Part shown: positions 16,202 to 24,741 of the stretch, in pieces | Layout: the number at the start of each line of letters is the position of its first letter | Position numbering within the stretch: the first letter of the stretch is position 1 | NCBI GenBank assembly: GCA_019236975.1 | Contig: JAFAHZ010000334.1 | Location: 1-33,599, forward strand | Direction: 5' to 3' | Length of the DNA: 33,599 nt | DNA from: Vulcanimicrobiota bacterium | Lineage (GTDB): Bacteria; Vulcanimicrobiota; Vulcanimicrobiia; Vulcanimicrobiales; Vulcanimicrobiaceae | Notes under the pieces: generated by a model | What the model was told of the DNA's origin: nothing | What the model saw: the letters and a program-made list of their open reading frames with translations, nothing else | Databases searched by the model: none | Translations under genes and position numbers: made by a program

Positions 16202-17221
16202 GTGATTCTCACGCGCACGCCCTTTCGCGTCACGCTCGGCGGCGGCGGTACCGATCTTCCCAGCTTCTACGAAAAGCACGGCGGCTACGTGCTGGCTTGC
16301 GCGATGGACAAGTACATGTTCGTCGCGCTGAACGTACCGCTGGCAGATCGGCTCGTGCGCCTGCATTACACGCAGAGCGAAACGGTTGAAGATGCGTCCG
16401 CGCTCAAGCACGAGTTGGCGCGCGAAGCGCTGCTGCGCTACGGCATTCGCGATGCGGTCGAGATCGCGTCGCTCGCCGATCTTCCCGCCGGGACCGGATT
16501 GGGCTCCTCCAGCAGCTATCTGGTGGGCCTGCTCAACGCGGTGCGCAGCTATCTGGAACGCTCGGGCACGGCGGCGGAACTCGCCGAAGAAGCGTGCGAC
16601 ATCGAACTGAACGTCCTGCGAAAGCCGATCGGAAAGCAGGATCAGTATATGGCGGCGTTCGGCGGCCTGACCGAGCTGCGAATCGACCGCAGCGGCAGCG
16701 TTACCGTCGAACGCTTCCAGCTGCCGGCACACGCCATCGCCGAGTTCGTATCCAAGACGCACCTGTATTACACGAACGTTCGTCGCGACGCTGCCGACAT
16801 TCTCGCCGGTCAGGATCGTGCGCTGCGCGCTGGGAAAGACGGCGGCGTCGAAGATTCGCTCGTCGAAATCAAAGCAATCGGCGAGCGCATCGGCGATGCC
16901 TTCCGCGCCGCCGACTTCGACCGCTTCGGCGATCTGATGCACCGGCATTGGCTGGCGAAAAAGCGGCTATCGAAGGACGTGAGCGTCGAGCCCATGGAGC
17001 GTCTGTACGATCGCACGCGCCGCGAGTTCGGCGTGACCGGCGGAAAGATCGCCGGCGCGGGCGGCGGCGGGTTTATCATGCTGTACTGCCCCGGCGACGG
17101 AAAGGCGCTGACGGAGTTCATGGCCGCGCAAGGCTTCGAGCGCTTGAGCTGGACCGTCGATTTCAGCGGAAGCCGCGTCGTAAGCAACCTGCTCGTGACC
17201 CGCAGCCAAAAACGGCATTAG
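16202..17221 (+). CDS. hddA: GHMP kinase, D-glycero-D-manno-heptose 7-phosphate 1-kinase type
   Basis: HddA phosphorylates C1 of D-glycero-D-manno-heptose 7-phosphate in the GDP-heptose pathway. The 339-residue product has the N-terminal RTPFRVTLGGGGTDLPSFYE, typical of HddA-like kinases. GHMP motif 2 is PAGTGLGSSSSYLVGLL (about 94-110), followed by DIELNVLRKPIGKQDQYMAA and motif 3 VTGGKIAGAGGGGFIM. These distinguish it from galactokinase or mevalonate kinase. The start is GTG 16202, four bases after the RNase stop, and the next gene begins two bases after its stop, so it sits in a tight operon. gmhA and gmhB of the same pathway are 9 kb downstream, which supports the assignment. Sugar specificity is inferred. 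Confidence 0.87.
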   Translation: MILTRTPFRVTLGGGGTDLPSFYEKHGGYVLACAMDKYMFVALNVPLADRLVRLHYTQSETVEDASALKHELAREALLRYGIRDAVEIASLADLPAGTGLGSSSSYLVGLLNAVRSYLERSGTAAELAEEACDIELNVLRKPIGKQDQYMAAFGGLTELRIDRSGSVTVERFQLPAHAIAEFVSKTHLYYTNVRRDAADILAGQDRALRAGKDGGVEDSLVEIKAIGERIGDAFRAADFDRFGDLMHRHWLAKKRLSKDVSVEPMERLYDRTRREFGVTGGKIAGAGGGGFIMLYCPGDGKALTEFMAAQGFERLSWTVDFSGSRVVSNLLVTRSQKRH

Positions 17222-17222
17222 C

Positions 17223-17678
17223 GTGATCGACTTCGCACGCCGCTTTTACGCGGAGAAGAGCTGGCCGTTTCAGCTGGCGCGCTACCTGTCGATCGGCGGC
17301 ATCGTCACGTGTTTGGATTTCGGGTCGTTTGCGCTATTACTTCGTGCGGGGTGGCCGCTCTTGGGAGTGATCACCGGGTCGTGGGTCGTCGCGATCGTGA
17401 GCCACTTCGCGCTCAATAAGTACGTCAACTTTCGCGCTCACGACCGCCCGGCGCACCATCAAGCGACGACGTACGGCGTGGTAGCCCTCGTCGTTTGGCT
17501 CACGACCACGGGAATCGTCAAAGGAGCCGTCGCGTTGGGAGCTCCGGCGCTTTTAGGCAAATGCGTGGCCATTGCGTTCAACATCCCGATCGGATTTCTC
17601 GGGCACCGCTACCTCACGTTCGGCCGCGGCATCGTCGCCACGCTGCGCGGCGCGCTCGAACGGAGAGACCACGCGTGA
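17223..17678 (+). CDS. GtrA-like small membrane protein
   Basis: The 151-residue product has four membrane helices and GtrA-family features: QLARYLSIGGIVTCLDFGSF, SHFALNKYVNF and FNIPIGFLGHRYLTF. GtrA proteins are thought to flip or help transfer undecaprenyl-phosphate-linked sugars across the membrane for glycan modification. Start GTG 17223 follows hddA by one base. Its stop overlaps the epimerase start (GTGA at 17675-17678). The position between a heptose kinase and sugar-modifying enzymes fits a role in lipid-linked sugar export or glycan decoration. Confidence 0.88.
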   Translation: MIDFARRFYAEKSWPFQLARYLSIGGIVTCLDFGSFALLLRAGWPLLGVITGSWVVAIVSHFALNKYVNFRAHDRPAHHQATTYGVVALVVWLTTTGIVKGAVALGAPALLGKCVAIAFNIPIGFLGHRYLTFGRGIVATLRGALERRDHA

Positions 17679-18604
17679 AACGAATCGGCATCACCGGCAT
17701 TGCGGGGTTCATCGGCAGCAACTTGGCCGACCGGCTGCTGTCGGCCGGTTACGACGTCGTCGGGTACGACAACCTCGCATACGGCGTTCGCGAACAAGTT
17801 CCCGACGGCGTCGAGTTTCACGAAGTGGACGTGCGGGGTCGCGAAATATACGATCTCTTCGAGCGGGTCGACGTTCTCTTCCATCTGGCGGCCAAGAACT
17901 GCATAGCCGACTGCCAAGAGGATCCCGTAGAAACCGCCGACGTCAACGTCACCGGAACGGTCAACGTCTTCGAAGCGGCGCGCCGAGCGGGTGTAGGAAA
18001 GATTGTCTACGCCGAATCCTCGGCGCTGTACGAAGGATCGCAAAGCTTGCCGACGCCCGAGAGCGACGTGTGTCCGGAAAGTTTTTATGCAACCAGCAAG
18101 CTTGCCGGAATGGCATTTGCGCAGGCATACCGGCGATTTTTCGAGACCCGTACGACCGCGTTGCGGTATTTCTGCGTCTACGGCCCGCGCCAGGATTACC
18201 GGCGCACCATTCCGCCGGTGATGAGCGCATTCATCATCAACCTCCTGCGCGGCCGGCGCCCCGTGATTTACGGAACGGGTGAGAAGCGCCGCGACTTCGT
18301 TTACGTCGACGACGTGAACGACTTTCATCTGCGCTGTATCGAGGATCGTGCGACCGACGGGCATACGTTCAACCTCGGAAGCGGCGTCAACTACAGCATC
18401 GGAGAGCTGTTCGCAATCGTTGCCGACTTGCTCGGCAGCAATCTTCAACCGGAGTATCGCCCGGATCTCCCGGGCGAAGCGCGCGAGAATCTTGCGGACA
18501 TCTCGGCCGCGCGCGCGCTCGGCTGGGAGCCGCGGACGGGTCTGCGCGAGGGGCTGCGCCGTTCGGTCGCCTATATCAAGGGCGAACTCTCGAAAATCGC
18601 ATGA
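17675..18604 (+). CDS. NAD(P)-dependent sugar epimerase/dehydratase (extended SDR)
   Basis: The 309-residue product has the nucleotide-binding GITGIAGFIGSNLADRLL, FHLAAKNCIADCQEDP, active-site region YAESSALYEG and catalytic YATSK, then RYFCVYGPRQDYRR and the substrate-side RRDFVYVDDV. These are typical of NDP-sugar epimerases and dehydratases such as GalE or GDP-sugar enzymes. The exact substrate cannot be read; given the neighbours, an NDP-heptose or NDP-hexose is plausible. The GTG at 17675 has GGAGAG about eight bases upstream and overlaps the gtrA-like stop, and its own stop overlaps the methyltransferase start (ATGA, 18601-18604). Confidence 0.9.
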   Translation: MKRIGITGIAGFIGSNLADRLLSAGYDVVGYDNLAYGVREQVPDGVEFHEVDVRGREIYDLFERVDVLFHLAAKNCIADCQEDPVETADVNVTGTVNVFEAARRAGVGKIVYAESSALYEGSQSLPTPESDVCPESFYATSKLAGMAFAQAYRRFFETRTTALRYFCVYGPRQDYRRTIPPVMSAFIINLLRGRRPVIYGTGEKRRDFVYVDDVNDFHLRCIEDRATDGHTFNLGSGVNYSIGELFAIVADLLGSNLQPEYRPDLPGEARENLADISAARALGWEPRTGLREGLRRSVAYIKGELSKIA

Positions 18605-19515
18605 CGGTCGCCGATCCGGCCTGCCCGATTTGCGGCTCGCGGACGTCGGCCGCCGGCATAAAGAAGAGCGCGCTGCGTGCGTATCACCTGCGGACGTGCG
18701 AGACGTGCGGTTTTTCGTACGTCGCCGACCCCGATACGGCGAATCCTTACGACGACGGCTACTATCGCGGAAAGGGCGCGGACCGTCTCGTCGATTACGT
18801 TTTCGACGCCGATCACCCCGGCGCCACGGTGCGCGAGCTGGAGTGGCGCGGAACCTACGCCATCGTCTCCTCGTGTAAGGCGATAGGCGCAGAAACGCGA
18901 TGGCTCGATTACGGCTGCGGGACCGGCGGCTTTCTGCGATGGCTCGCGAGGAACGCGCCCGTTTCGAGCGCCGGTTACGATGTAGGACGCGGCGCGGAAC
19001 TCGCGCGAGAACGCGGCGTCGACGTGCTCGACGATGCCGGTCTTGCCGCTGCCGGACCGTTCGACGTCGTTACCGCGATCGAAGTGCTCGAGCATCTCGT
19101 CGATCCGCAGCGCACGATCGACCGGATCGCAAGCTTGCTCGCACCGGGCGGACTGTTCTTTTACACCACCGGCAACGCGGCTCGTCACCGCGGTTCGCTG
19201 GCGGCGTGGTCGTACGTCGTGCCCCAAATCCACATCGCGTTCTTCGAGCCCCGAACCATGGAACGCGCGTTGCGCGCAGCCGGTTTAGAGCCGGCGCCGG
19301 CTTCCTGGTCCCGCGGCTTCTCGGACGTCGTCGCGTACAAGATCCTCAAGAACCTCGGCGTGCACCGCAAGTCGTCGCCGCTAACGGCATTGCCATGGCA
19401 GTGCGTCACCGCTGTGGTCGATCGTCTCTTCGGCATCTCGGCGTTCCCCGCGGGTGTCAAACCCGGCGGTCATTGCGAAAGCGGTACCACGACGCCGTCG
19501 CGCGCGGACGCGTAA
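18601..19515 (+). CDS. Zinc-ribbon SAM methyltransferase, likely sugar or glycan modifying
   Basis: The 304-residue product begins with a putative zinc ribbon (CPIC at 8-11 and CETC at 33-36). A class I methyltransferase domain follows: motif I WLDYGCGTGGFLRWL (about 101-115), then FDVVTAIEVLEHLVDPQRTI and LLAPGGLFFYTTGN. This organisation is common in sugar C- or O-methyltransferases of surface-polysaccharide clusters. A distal region (YVVPQIHIAFFEPRTMERAL) completes the fold. It is coupled to the epimerase by ATGA. The 3' end overlaps the convergent oxidoreductase gene by 46 bases. Substrate is unknown. Confidence 0.87.
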   Translation: MTVADPACPICGSRTSAAGIKKSALRAYHLRTCETCGFSYVADPDTANPYDDGYYRGKGADRLVDYVFDADHPGATVRELEWRGTYAIVSSCKAIGAETRWLDYGCGTGGFLRWLARNAPVSSAGYDVGRGAELARERGVDVLDDAGLAAAGPFDVVTAIEVLEHLVDPQRTIDRIASLLAPGGLFFYTTGNAARHRGSLAAWSYVVPQIHIAFFEPRTMERALRAAGLEPAPASWSRGFSDVVAYKILKNLGVHRKSSPLTALPWQCVTAVVDRLFGISAFPAGVKPGGHCESGTTTPSRADA

Positions 19516-20504
19516 AGCGCGTTCACGATGCGCATCGCGGCAACACCGTCGGCGGGCGTTCCCCAATACGGCGTTCTCTGCTCGATGGCGTCGACGAACT
19601 GATGCCACTCGACCGCCCACGAGCGGTCCGGTCCTTCGAAGACTTCCTCGCGCATCGAAGGAGCGCCGCCCGCCCGATTTCGCGTGGCGACGATCAAACG
19701 TTCCGTGCCGTAGCTTCCGCCCAGGCCGTCGATCGACAGCGAGCCCGCTTCGCCGAAGATCTCGAACGAAAACAGGTTTTTCCATTGCGTCCACGAGGTG
19801 TGCACGCTGGCGATGACGCCGCTGCGGTAGCGCAGCAAGCCGAAGGCGTTATCCTCTAACGGTGCGATCGGCCAGACCGCGCTCTGGAGAAAGGCGAACG
19901 CCTCGTCCGGCACGCCGGCAAACCATGCCAGCAGGTCGGCGACGTGTACGCCTTGATCGAGAAGTTCGCCGCCCCCCGACAGCGCGGGATCGCAGCGCCA
20001 CTCTTTTTCGTAGCCCGGCCTTCCGCCGTGCCCGTAGCGTGCGCGAACCGAGATGGTCCGGCCGACTTCGCCTCGATCGAGCAGCTCCTTGGCCTTGGAA
20101 ATTGCGGGATGGTAACGGTGGTTGAAACCGACTTTGAAAATTCCCGTCGACGCGGCGGCGGCAGCGGCGAGCGCTTCGGCTTGCGCGAGATTGCAGCCCA
20201 TCGGCTTTTCTACGAGGAGGTGTTTGCCGCGCGCGAGCGCGGCGAGCGCGATATCGTAAACGGCGGCATTCGGCGTGCAAATCACGATCGCGTCGATACG
20301 CTCGTCGTCGACGGCTATGCGCCAATCCGTCGACCAAGCCGCACCGTAGCGCTCGGCAGTCTGCCGCGCGGGACTCTGCGACGTGTCGATGCAGAGAATG
20401 AGCCGCGAACGGCTGTGCAGCGACGTCTCCTCGGCGCGGCGGGCCCCGATCAAGCCGCAGCCGACAACGGCCGTGCGCAGCCGCTCCTGATCGATTACTG
20501 CCAA
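19470..20504 (-). CDS. Gfo/Idh/MocA-family oxidoreductase
   Basis: The 344-residue product has an N-terminal Rossmann domain (RTAVVGCGLIGARRAEE), DAIVICTPNAAVYDIAL and the conserved GKHLLVEKPM. The C-terminal catalytic domain has GFNHRYHPAISKAKEL, GGELLDQGVHVADLLAWF and SWAVEWHQFVDAIE. These NAD(P)-dependent enzymes oxidise or reduce sugars, often NDP-sugars. The reading frame extends far upstream into the SDR gene. The TTG at 20504 is chosen because GAGG lies six bases ahead and the family fold begins within nine residues of it. It overlaps the SDR by ten bases and belongs to the three-gene minus block. Confidence 0.88.
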   Translation of the reverse strand: MAVIDQERLRTAVVGCGLIGARRAEETSLHSRSRLILCIDTSQSPARQTAERYGAAWSTDWRIAVDDERIDAIVICTPNAAVYDIALAALARGKHLLVEKPMGCNLAQAEALAAAAAASTGIFKVGFNHRYHPAISKAKELLDRGEVGRTISVRARYGHGGRPGYEKEWRCDPALSGGGELLDQGVHVADLLAWFAGVPDEAFAFLQSAVWPIAPLEDNAFGLLRYRSGVIASVHTSWTQWKNLFSFEIFGEAGSLSIDGLGGSYGTERLIVATRNRAGGAPSMREEVFEGPDRSWAVEWHQFVDAIEQRTPYWGTPADGVAAMRIVNALYASARDGVVVPLSQ

Positions 20505-21331
20505 TCCATGCCTCGGTCGCGCGGCACGATACGCCGCAGCGTGAAGGCGTCGCCATCTTGCAGCTCGTCGAGATGGTGCGGCCAGCGAGCGTAATCGTCG
20601 TGCACGGCAGAGACGAACTTTCCGGTTATCCCGGAAGCCGCATCGGAGACCAAGAAAGCGGCGGCGCGCGCCGCAAGTTCCGGGCCGACCGGTGCGGGAG
20701 CGCCGCTCGTATCGACGCCGGAGCGGCGGGTCGTTTCGACCATGCGCGTCAACACCAAACCGGGTGCGAGCGCGTTGATTTCGATGCCGAACGGCCGCAT
20801 TTCGATTGCGGCGGTCTCCGCAAACCGCACCACCGCGACTTTGCTGCACGCGTACGCCGTGTGGCTCGGATACGGCGTCGAGGCGCCGCCTCCGGCAAAG
20901 AGTACGATCCGTCCGCCACGCGCTCGCATCCGCAAACACGCCTCGCGCGCCAGCACGAACGTACCGAAGAGATCGATTTGCAGGGTGCGCAGCCACTCGC
21001 CGGGGTCGACGTCGAGAATCGTCCCGATCGGTTCGATGACCGCGGCGCAATGGATGGCGCCGTGCACCCTACCGAAACGCCGCTCGGCACCGTCGAAGAG
21101 TGCCGATACTTGCGCCGCATCGGAAACGTCGGCCGTCAAAGCGGCCACGCGATTCGGAAAGGCCTCGCGTAACTGCAGTGCAGTCGCTTCCAGCGTAGGG
21201 GCGCCGCGCGCGCAGATCGTGACGTTCGCTCCGCTCTCGAGGCACGCACGTGCGACGGCAGCTCCGATCCCCATGCTGCCGCCGGTGAGAACGACTGACT
21301 TTGCAGACAGATCGACGGGAGCGTTCTTCAC
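20495..21331 (-). CDS. Short-chain dehydrogenase/reductase (classical SDR)
   Basis: The 278-residue product has the cofactor motif TGGSMGIG near residue 16, the HCAAVIEPIGT region, and catalytic YACSK (Tyr, Lys) with a preceding FAGGGAST that supplies the Ser. EINALAPGLVLTRMVETTRR follows. The C-terminal extension after ITGKFVSAVHDDYARW is longer than in minimal SDRs. Substrate unknown; its place between a sugar nucleotidyltransferase and a Gfo/Idh oxidoreductase suggests a sugar intermediate. GTG 21331 overlaps the stop of the nucleotidyltransferase (GTGA), so the minus block is translationally coupled. Confidence 0.9.
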   Translation of the reverse strand: MKNAPVDLSAKSVVLTGGSMGIGAAVARACLESGANVTICARGAPTLEATALQLREAFPNRVAALTADVSDAAQVSALFDGAERRFGRVHGAIHCAAVIEPIGTILDVDPGEWLRTLQIDLFGTFVLAREACLRMRARGGRIVLFAGGGASTPYPSHTAYACSKVAVVRFAETAAIEMRPFGIEINALAPGLVLTRMVETTRRSGVDTSGAPAPVGPELAARAAAFLVSDAASGITGKFVSAVHDDYARWPHHLDELQDGDAFTLRRIVPRDRGMDWQ

Positions 21332-22041
21332 GCCCGCTTACCTTCGAAATCGGCTCTCGTGCGCTCGTAATCGGCCGGCGAATCGATCCACCACAAGCGT
21401 TCCGTCATGCGGTACGCGTAAACGGCCGCACCCGCGCCGAGAAGCGCCGGAATAACGTCCCGGGCGAAATCGGACGGCCGATCGCTAGGAATACGATCGA
21501 GAATAGTGCTGCGCGCGATCAAGTACCCGGCATTCACCCAGCGGCTGAAGACTTCATGCTCGGCCGGTTTTTCGAGAAAGTCCGTTACGCGATCGTCGCC
21601 GTCGAGCGCCGCTATCCCGCTCGCCGCCGGATCCTCGCGATGGTACACGGCCATCGTGAGATCGGCGAATTTCTCGCGATGGCGTGCGATTGCTGCGGTC
21701 AGATCGATCGTCGATAGGTTATCGCCGTAAACGACCAAGAAATCGTCGCCGCGCAGGAACTCCGCGACGTTGCGCGCGGCGCCCGCCGTGCCGAGCAGCA
21801 CCGGTTCGTACGAGTAGGTAAGCGCCATTCCGAACGCGCTTCCGTCGCCGAAAAAACCCCGAATGACGTCGGGCATATAGTGGAGATTGACGGCGGTTTC
21901 GCGCACGCCGGCGCGCGCCAGCAGTTCGAGATTGTACTGCAGTATCGGTTTTCCGCCGATCTCGATCATCGGCTTGGGGCGATCGGCCGTGAGCGGCCGA
22001 AGCCGTTCGCCGCTTCCTGCCGCTAAAACGAGTGCGCGCAA
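21328..22041 (-). CDS. Sugar-1-phosphate nucleotidyltransferase, HddC-like
   Basis: The 237-residue product has the nucleotidyltransferase signature LVLAAGSGERLRPLTADRPK (KPM follows), GKPILQYNLELLARAG, LLGTAGAARNV, VVYGDNLST with the metal-binding Asp, and FLEKP. This fold covers mannose- and heptose-1-phosphate guanylyltransferases and glucose-1-phosphate thymidylyltransferases. With hddA, gmhA and gmhB in the region, D-glycero-D-manno-heptose 1-phosphate guanylyltransferase is the leading idea, but nucleotide and sugar specificity are not proven by sequence. The start is TTG 22041 without an obvious ribosome-binding site. It is the first gene of the minus block, divergent from the GT-C genes across 64 bases. 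Confidence 0.85.
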   Translation of the reverse strand: MRALVLAAGSGERLRPLTADRPKPMIEIGGKPILQYNLELLARAGVRETAVNLHYMPDVIRGFFGDGSAFGMALTYSYEPVLLGTAGAARNVAEFLRGDDFLVVYGDNLSTIDLTAAIARHREKFADLTMAVYHREDPAASGIAALDGDDRVTDFLEKPAEHEVFSRWVNAGYLIARSTILDRIPSDRPSDFARDVIPALLGAGAAVYAYRMTERLWWIDSPADYERTRADFEGKRA

Positions 22042-22105
22042 CGGCGTTCGGATTCGCGAGTTCGGGGAGCGGACCTGGCCGAAGCCGAACGTCGCACGGC
22101 GACGG

Positions 22106-23419
22106 ATGATCGTTTTTCTGCCGTGCTACGTCGCCGTGCTTGCGCTGCTGTACTTGGAGCTGCGCGGCGTTGCGGTCGTTCCGTCGATCCGGTTGCCGCG
22201 GTGGCCGGCGTGGGCGTGGATTGCCGTGCTCGTCGTCTCCTACGCCGCATCGCTCGGCATCGTGTGGTACGCGGCAGCGACGGTTGCCGCAGCCGTTCCC
22301 TGGCGGCAGTCCCTGCCGATTCCCGTTGCCGAACACGGGATGGCGCACCCGGACGCGGTCGAGGCGGCGCTGCTGGCCTTGGCAGCGGTGCAAACGTTTG
22401 CGCTCGCCGGCCTTTACCAGTCGGCGGCTAGCCGTGCGGTGCTGACCGCCGGGCTGCTCGGCATCCTCGCGCTTTCGCTGGCGGCGCCGGCGTTCGTTAG
22501 TCCCGACCCGTATGCGTACGTCGGCGATGCGCTGCTGGGGCGTGCCGCTTACGCACCGCCCGTCGCGCCGTTCGCCGGTGAATTCGCGTCGATCGATAGG
22601 CTTTTTCATCCGCTGCTGCCGGCGCCGTACGGCCCCGTTTGGCTGGCGCTGGCGCGCTGGGTTACGGATCCGTTTCCGGCACTCGCCGGCAAGCTCATGG
22701 CGCTGCGTGCCTTAGGTGCGCTTTCGTACCTCGGCTTGCTCGCGGCGCTGCGAGCGTACGGCGTACCGTCGCGGATTCTTGCCGTTGCGGCCGTCAATCC
22801 GCTGCTCGCACAACAATACGTTGCCGACGCGCACAACGACCTGCTCGGCATTGCCGTCATCGTCGCTGCGGCGGCGCTGTTGCGCGTTCGACGGACCGAC
22901 GACGGTGCGATAGCCGTCGCCGTCTCCGCGCTCGTCAAGCTTCCGTTCGTTGCGATTGCGCTGCCGATTTTTGCGCGCATTCGAGGTCGCGCCGCGCGGT
23001 GCGCGTGGTACGCAGCCACGGTTGCGGCGGCTGTTTTGGTATCGTGGTGGGGCGGCGGCGCGGCCTACTTCCGCGGGCTCACGGTGCACGTTCCGGCCGC
23101 CGGCGCCGTCTATTTCTTCAACGCCGCGGTAGCGATAGCCGCGATCTCGCTGTTGGTCCTGGCGGCTGCCGGGGCGCGGCGTCTGGCGAGTGCGTTGTGG
23201 ATCGTACCCATGATGGGCTCGTACGTTGCGACGTGGTACATGCTGTACGGCCTGCCGTACGCGCTCGCGCGGCGCCGGCTTCTCGCCTACTTGCTGATTG
23301 CGCTGCCGGTCGCATCCGCGCTCGTCGATGCGAAGTTCATGCGGCCTTGGACGTATTTCGCGGCTTTACCGGTAACGCTGGCCGTTTCGCTCTTGTTCGC
23401 GCGCCGCCGATGGGTCTGA
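22106..23419 (+). CDS. GT-C-type polyprenyl-phosphate-sugar glycosyltransferase, copy 1
   Basis: The 437-residue polytopic product resembles MptA/MptB-like mannosyltransferases, which use polyprenyl-phosphate sugars outside the membrane. Diagnostic pieces are SPDPYAYVGDALLG (acidic residues after the first helices), APYGPVWLALARW, NPLLAQQYVADAHNDLLG and SALVKLPF, followed by paired helices and an MGSYVATWYMLYGLPYAL end. The frame is open far upstream, but the ATG at 22106 starts directly before the first membrane helix (MIVFLPCYVAVLALLYLEL). It is the first of three tandem paralogues and overlaps copy 2 by ten bases. Sugar and acceptor unknown. Confidence 0.8.
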   Translation: MIVFLPCYVAVLALLYLELRGVAVVPSIRLPRWPAWAWIAVLVVSYAASLGIVWYAAATVAAAVPWRQSLPIPVAEHGMAHPDAVEAALLALAAVQTFALAGLYQSAASRAVLTAGLLGILALSLAAPAFVSPDPYAYVGDALLGRAAYAPPVAPFAGEFASIDRLFHPLLPAPYGPVWLALARWVTDPFPALAGKLMALRALGALSYLGLLAALRAYGVPSRILAVAAVNPLLAQQYVADAHNDLLGIAVIVAAAALLRVRRTDDGAIAVAVSALVKLPFVAIALPIFARIRGRAARCAWYAATVAAAVLVSWWGGGAAYFRGLTVHVPAAGAVYFFNAAVAIAAISLLVLAAAGARRLASALWIVPMMGSYVATWYMLYGLPYALARRRLLAYLLIALPVASALVDAKFMRPWTYFAALPVTLAVSLLFARRRWV

Positions 23420-24741
23420 GCGCGCTTTTCGCCGTATTCTACGCTGCCGCACTGGTGCTGTGCGCCGCCGACATCGTTGGCAAAGGCGAATCGCAGCCGA
23501 AACGCTTCTCCGCGGGAAGTGCGGTGCCGTACGTGGCGGTGCTGCTTGCGAGCTACGCGGCAACGCTGCTGCTCGTGTGGTATGCCGCAACGCATCAACA
23601 TCCGTGGCCGGCGTGGCGCACGAATCTGCCGTTCCCCGTCGTTGCGCGCACGGCGGACAGTGCCCAGTTGATCGCCGCCGCGATGCTCGGGTTAGGCGCG
23701 GTGCAGTGCTGGGCGCTCGTCGCGGTGTATCGGCGGCGCGTCCCGCGCGCCGCGCTCGTGACGGGCGTCGCCGTGCTGCTGCTGCTTTCGCTCTGCGAAC
23801 CGGCGCTGATCAGTCCCGACCCGTATTCGTACGTCGCCGACGCCCTGTTAGGACCGTCCGCCTACGCGCCGCCCGCGACGCGTTTCGCCGGCGAATACGG
23901 TGCGATCAACGACGGCCTCGGAGTGCCGCTGCCGCCATCGCCGTACGGTCCGCTCTGGATCGCACTCGCGCGTATGACGATCTTAGCGGCATCGTCGCTG
24001 GTGTGGCAAGTTCTCGCCTTCCGCGCGCTCGGTGCCGCGCTCTTCCTCGCGTTTCTGGCCGGTCTGGCCGCGCTCCGCGTGCCCGCGCGCATCTTTGCCG
24101 TGGCCGCGCTCAACCCTGGATTGATGCTGCAATACGTGATGAACGCGCACAACGAAATCTTCTGTATTACCTGCGTGGTCTGGGCAGCCGCCGTCGTGCG
24201 CCGAACTCCAGCGGGTGCTGCCGCCGCACTCGTCGTCGCCGCACTCGTCAAACTGCCTTTCGCGCTTCTGGGCTTGCCCATTTTCGTTGCGGTCCGCTCG
24301 ATCGCGATGCGTTGGACGCTGGCCGTCGCGGTGATTGCCGCTGCGTGCGCGCTGTCGTGGTTGGGGGGCGGCCCGGCGTATCTCCGCGCGCTCACGCATC
24401 ACCTGCCGTTTGCCGGGATCGCCGACATCCTGGGAGTAGCGGCGTCCGCTTGCGCTCTCCTAGCCATTGCGGGCGGCGTGGCGATGCGAAGACGATGGCG
24501 CTCCGCCGTTTGGCTGTTTCCGCTGATGGGCTCCTATCCGACCCCTTGGTATGCGGCGTGGGGCCTCGGATATGCGTTGAAAAGCCGCACGGTGACGGCG
24601 TACCTGCTGGTTTGGTTTCCCTTGGCGTCGCTGCTCGTCGATACCATGTTCATGCAAGTGTGGACGCTCGAATTCGTCGTTCCGGCCATCGCCCTAGCGT
24701 GCGCCGTCGGACTTAGCCGGGCGGAACGCAAGCCGTCGTGA
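23410..24741 (+). CDS. GT-C-type polyprenyl-phosphate-sugar glycosyltransferase, copy 2
   Basis: This 443-residue paralogue carries the same motif order as copy 1: SPDPYSYVADALLGPSAYAP, PPSPYGPLWIALARM, NPGLMLQYVMNAHNEIF and AALVKLPFALLGLP, ending in MGSYPTPWYAAWGLGYAL. In the middle motif HNE replaces the HND of copies 1 and 3. ATG 23410 is chosen because it begins just before the first hydrophobic segment (MGLSALFAVFYAAALVL) and overlaps copy 1 by ten bases; a much longer upstream frame is an antisense-like shadow of copy 1. Its stop overlaps copy 3 by GTGA. Function is as for copy 1, unproven. Confidence 0.8.
   Translation: MGLSALFAVFYAAALVLCAADIVGKGESQPKRFSAGSAVPYVAVLLASYAATLLLVWYAATHQHPWPAWRTNLPFPVVARTADSAQLIAAAMLGLGAVQCWALVAVYRRRVPRAALVTGVAVLLLLSLCEPALISPDPYSYVADALLGPSAYAPPATRFAGEYGAINDGLGVPLPPSPYGPLWIALARMTILAASSLVWQVLAFRALGAALFLAFLAGLAALRVPARIFAVAALNPGLMLQYVMNAHNEIFCITCVVWAAAVVRRTPAGAAAALVVAALVKLPFALLGLPIFVAVRSIAMRWTLAVAVIAAACALSWLGGGPAYLRALTHHLPFAGIADILGVAASACALLAIAGGVAMRRRWRSAVWLFPLMGSYPTPWYAAWGLGYALKSRTVTAYLLVWFPLASLLVDTMFMQVWTLEFVVPAIALACAVGLSRAERKPS

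Noticed and set aside
13414-16233. Very long minus-strand open frame (939 codons) opposite the RNase E/G gene
   Set aside because: Antisense shadow typical of GC-rich DNA; the plus strand encodes a clear RNase E/G with catalytic residues.
20505-21050. Upstream part of the 526-codon minus-strand frame containing the Gfo/Idh gene
   Set aside because: The upstream part is an Arg-rich out-of-frame reading of the SDR gene; the family fold begins at the TTG at 20504.
22639-23409. Upstream half of a 700-codon frame ahead of GT-C copy 2
   Set aside because: Arg-rich out-of-frame reading of copy 1; the membrane protein starts at ATG 23410.
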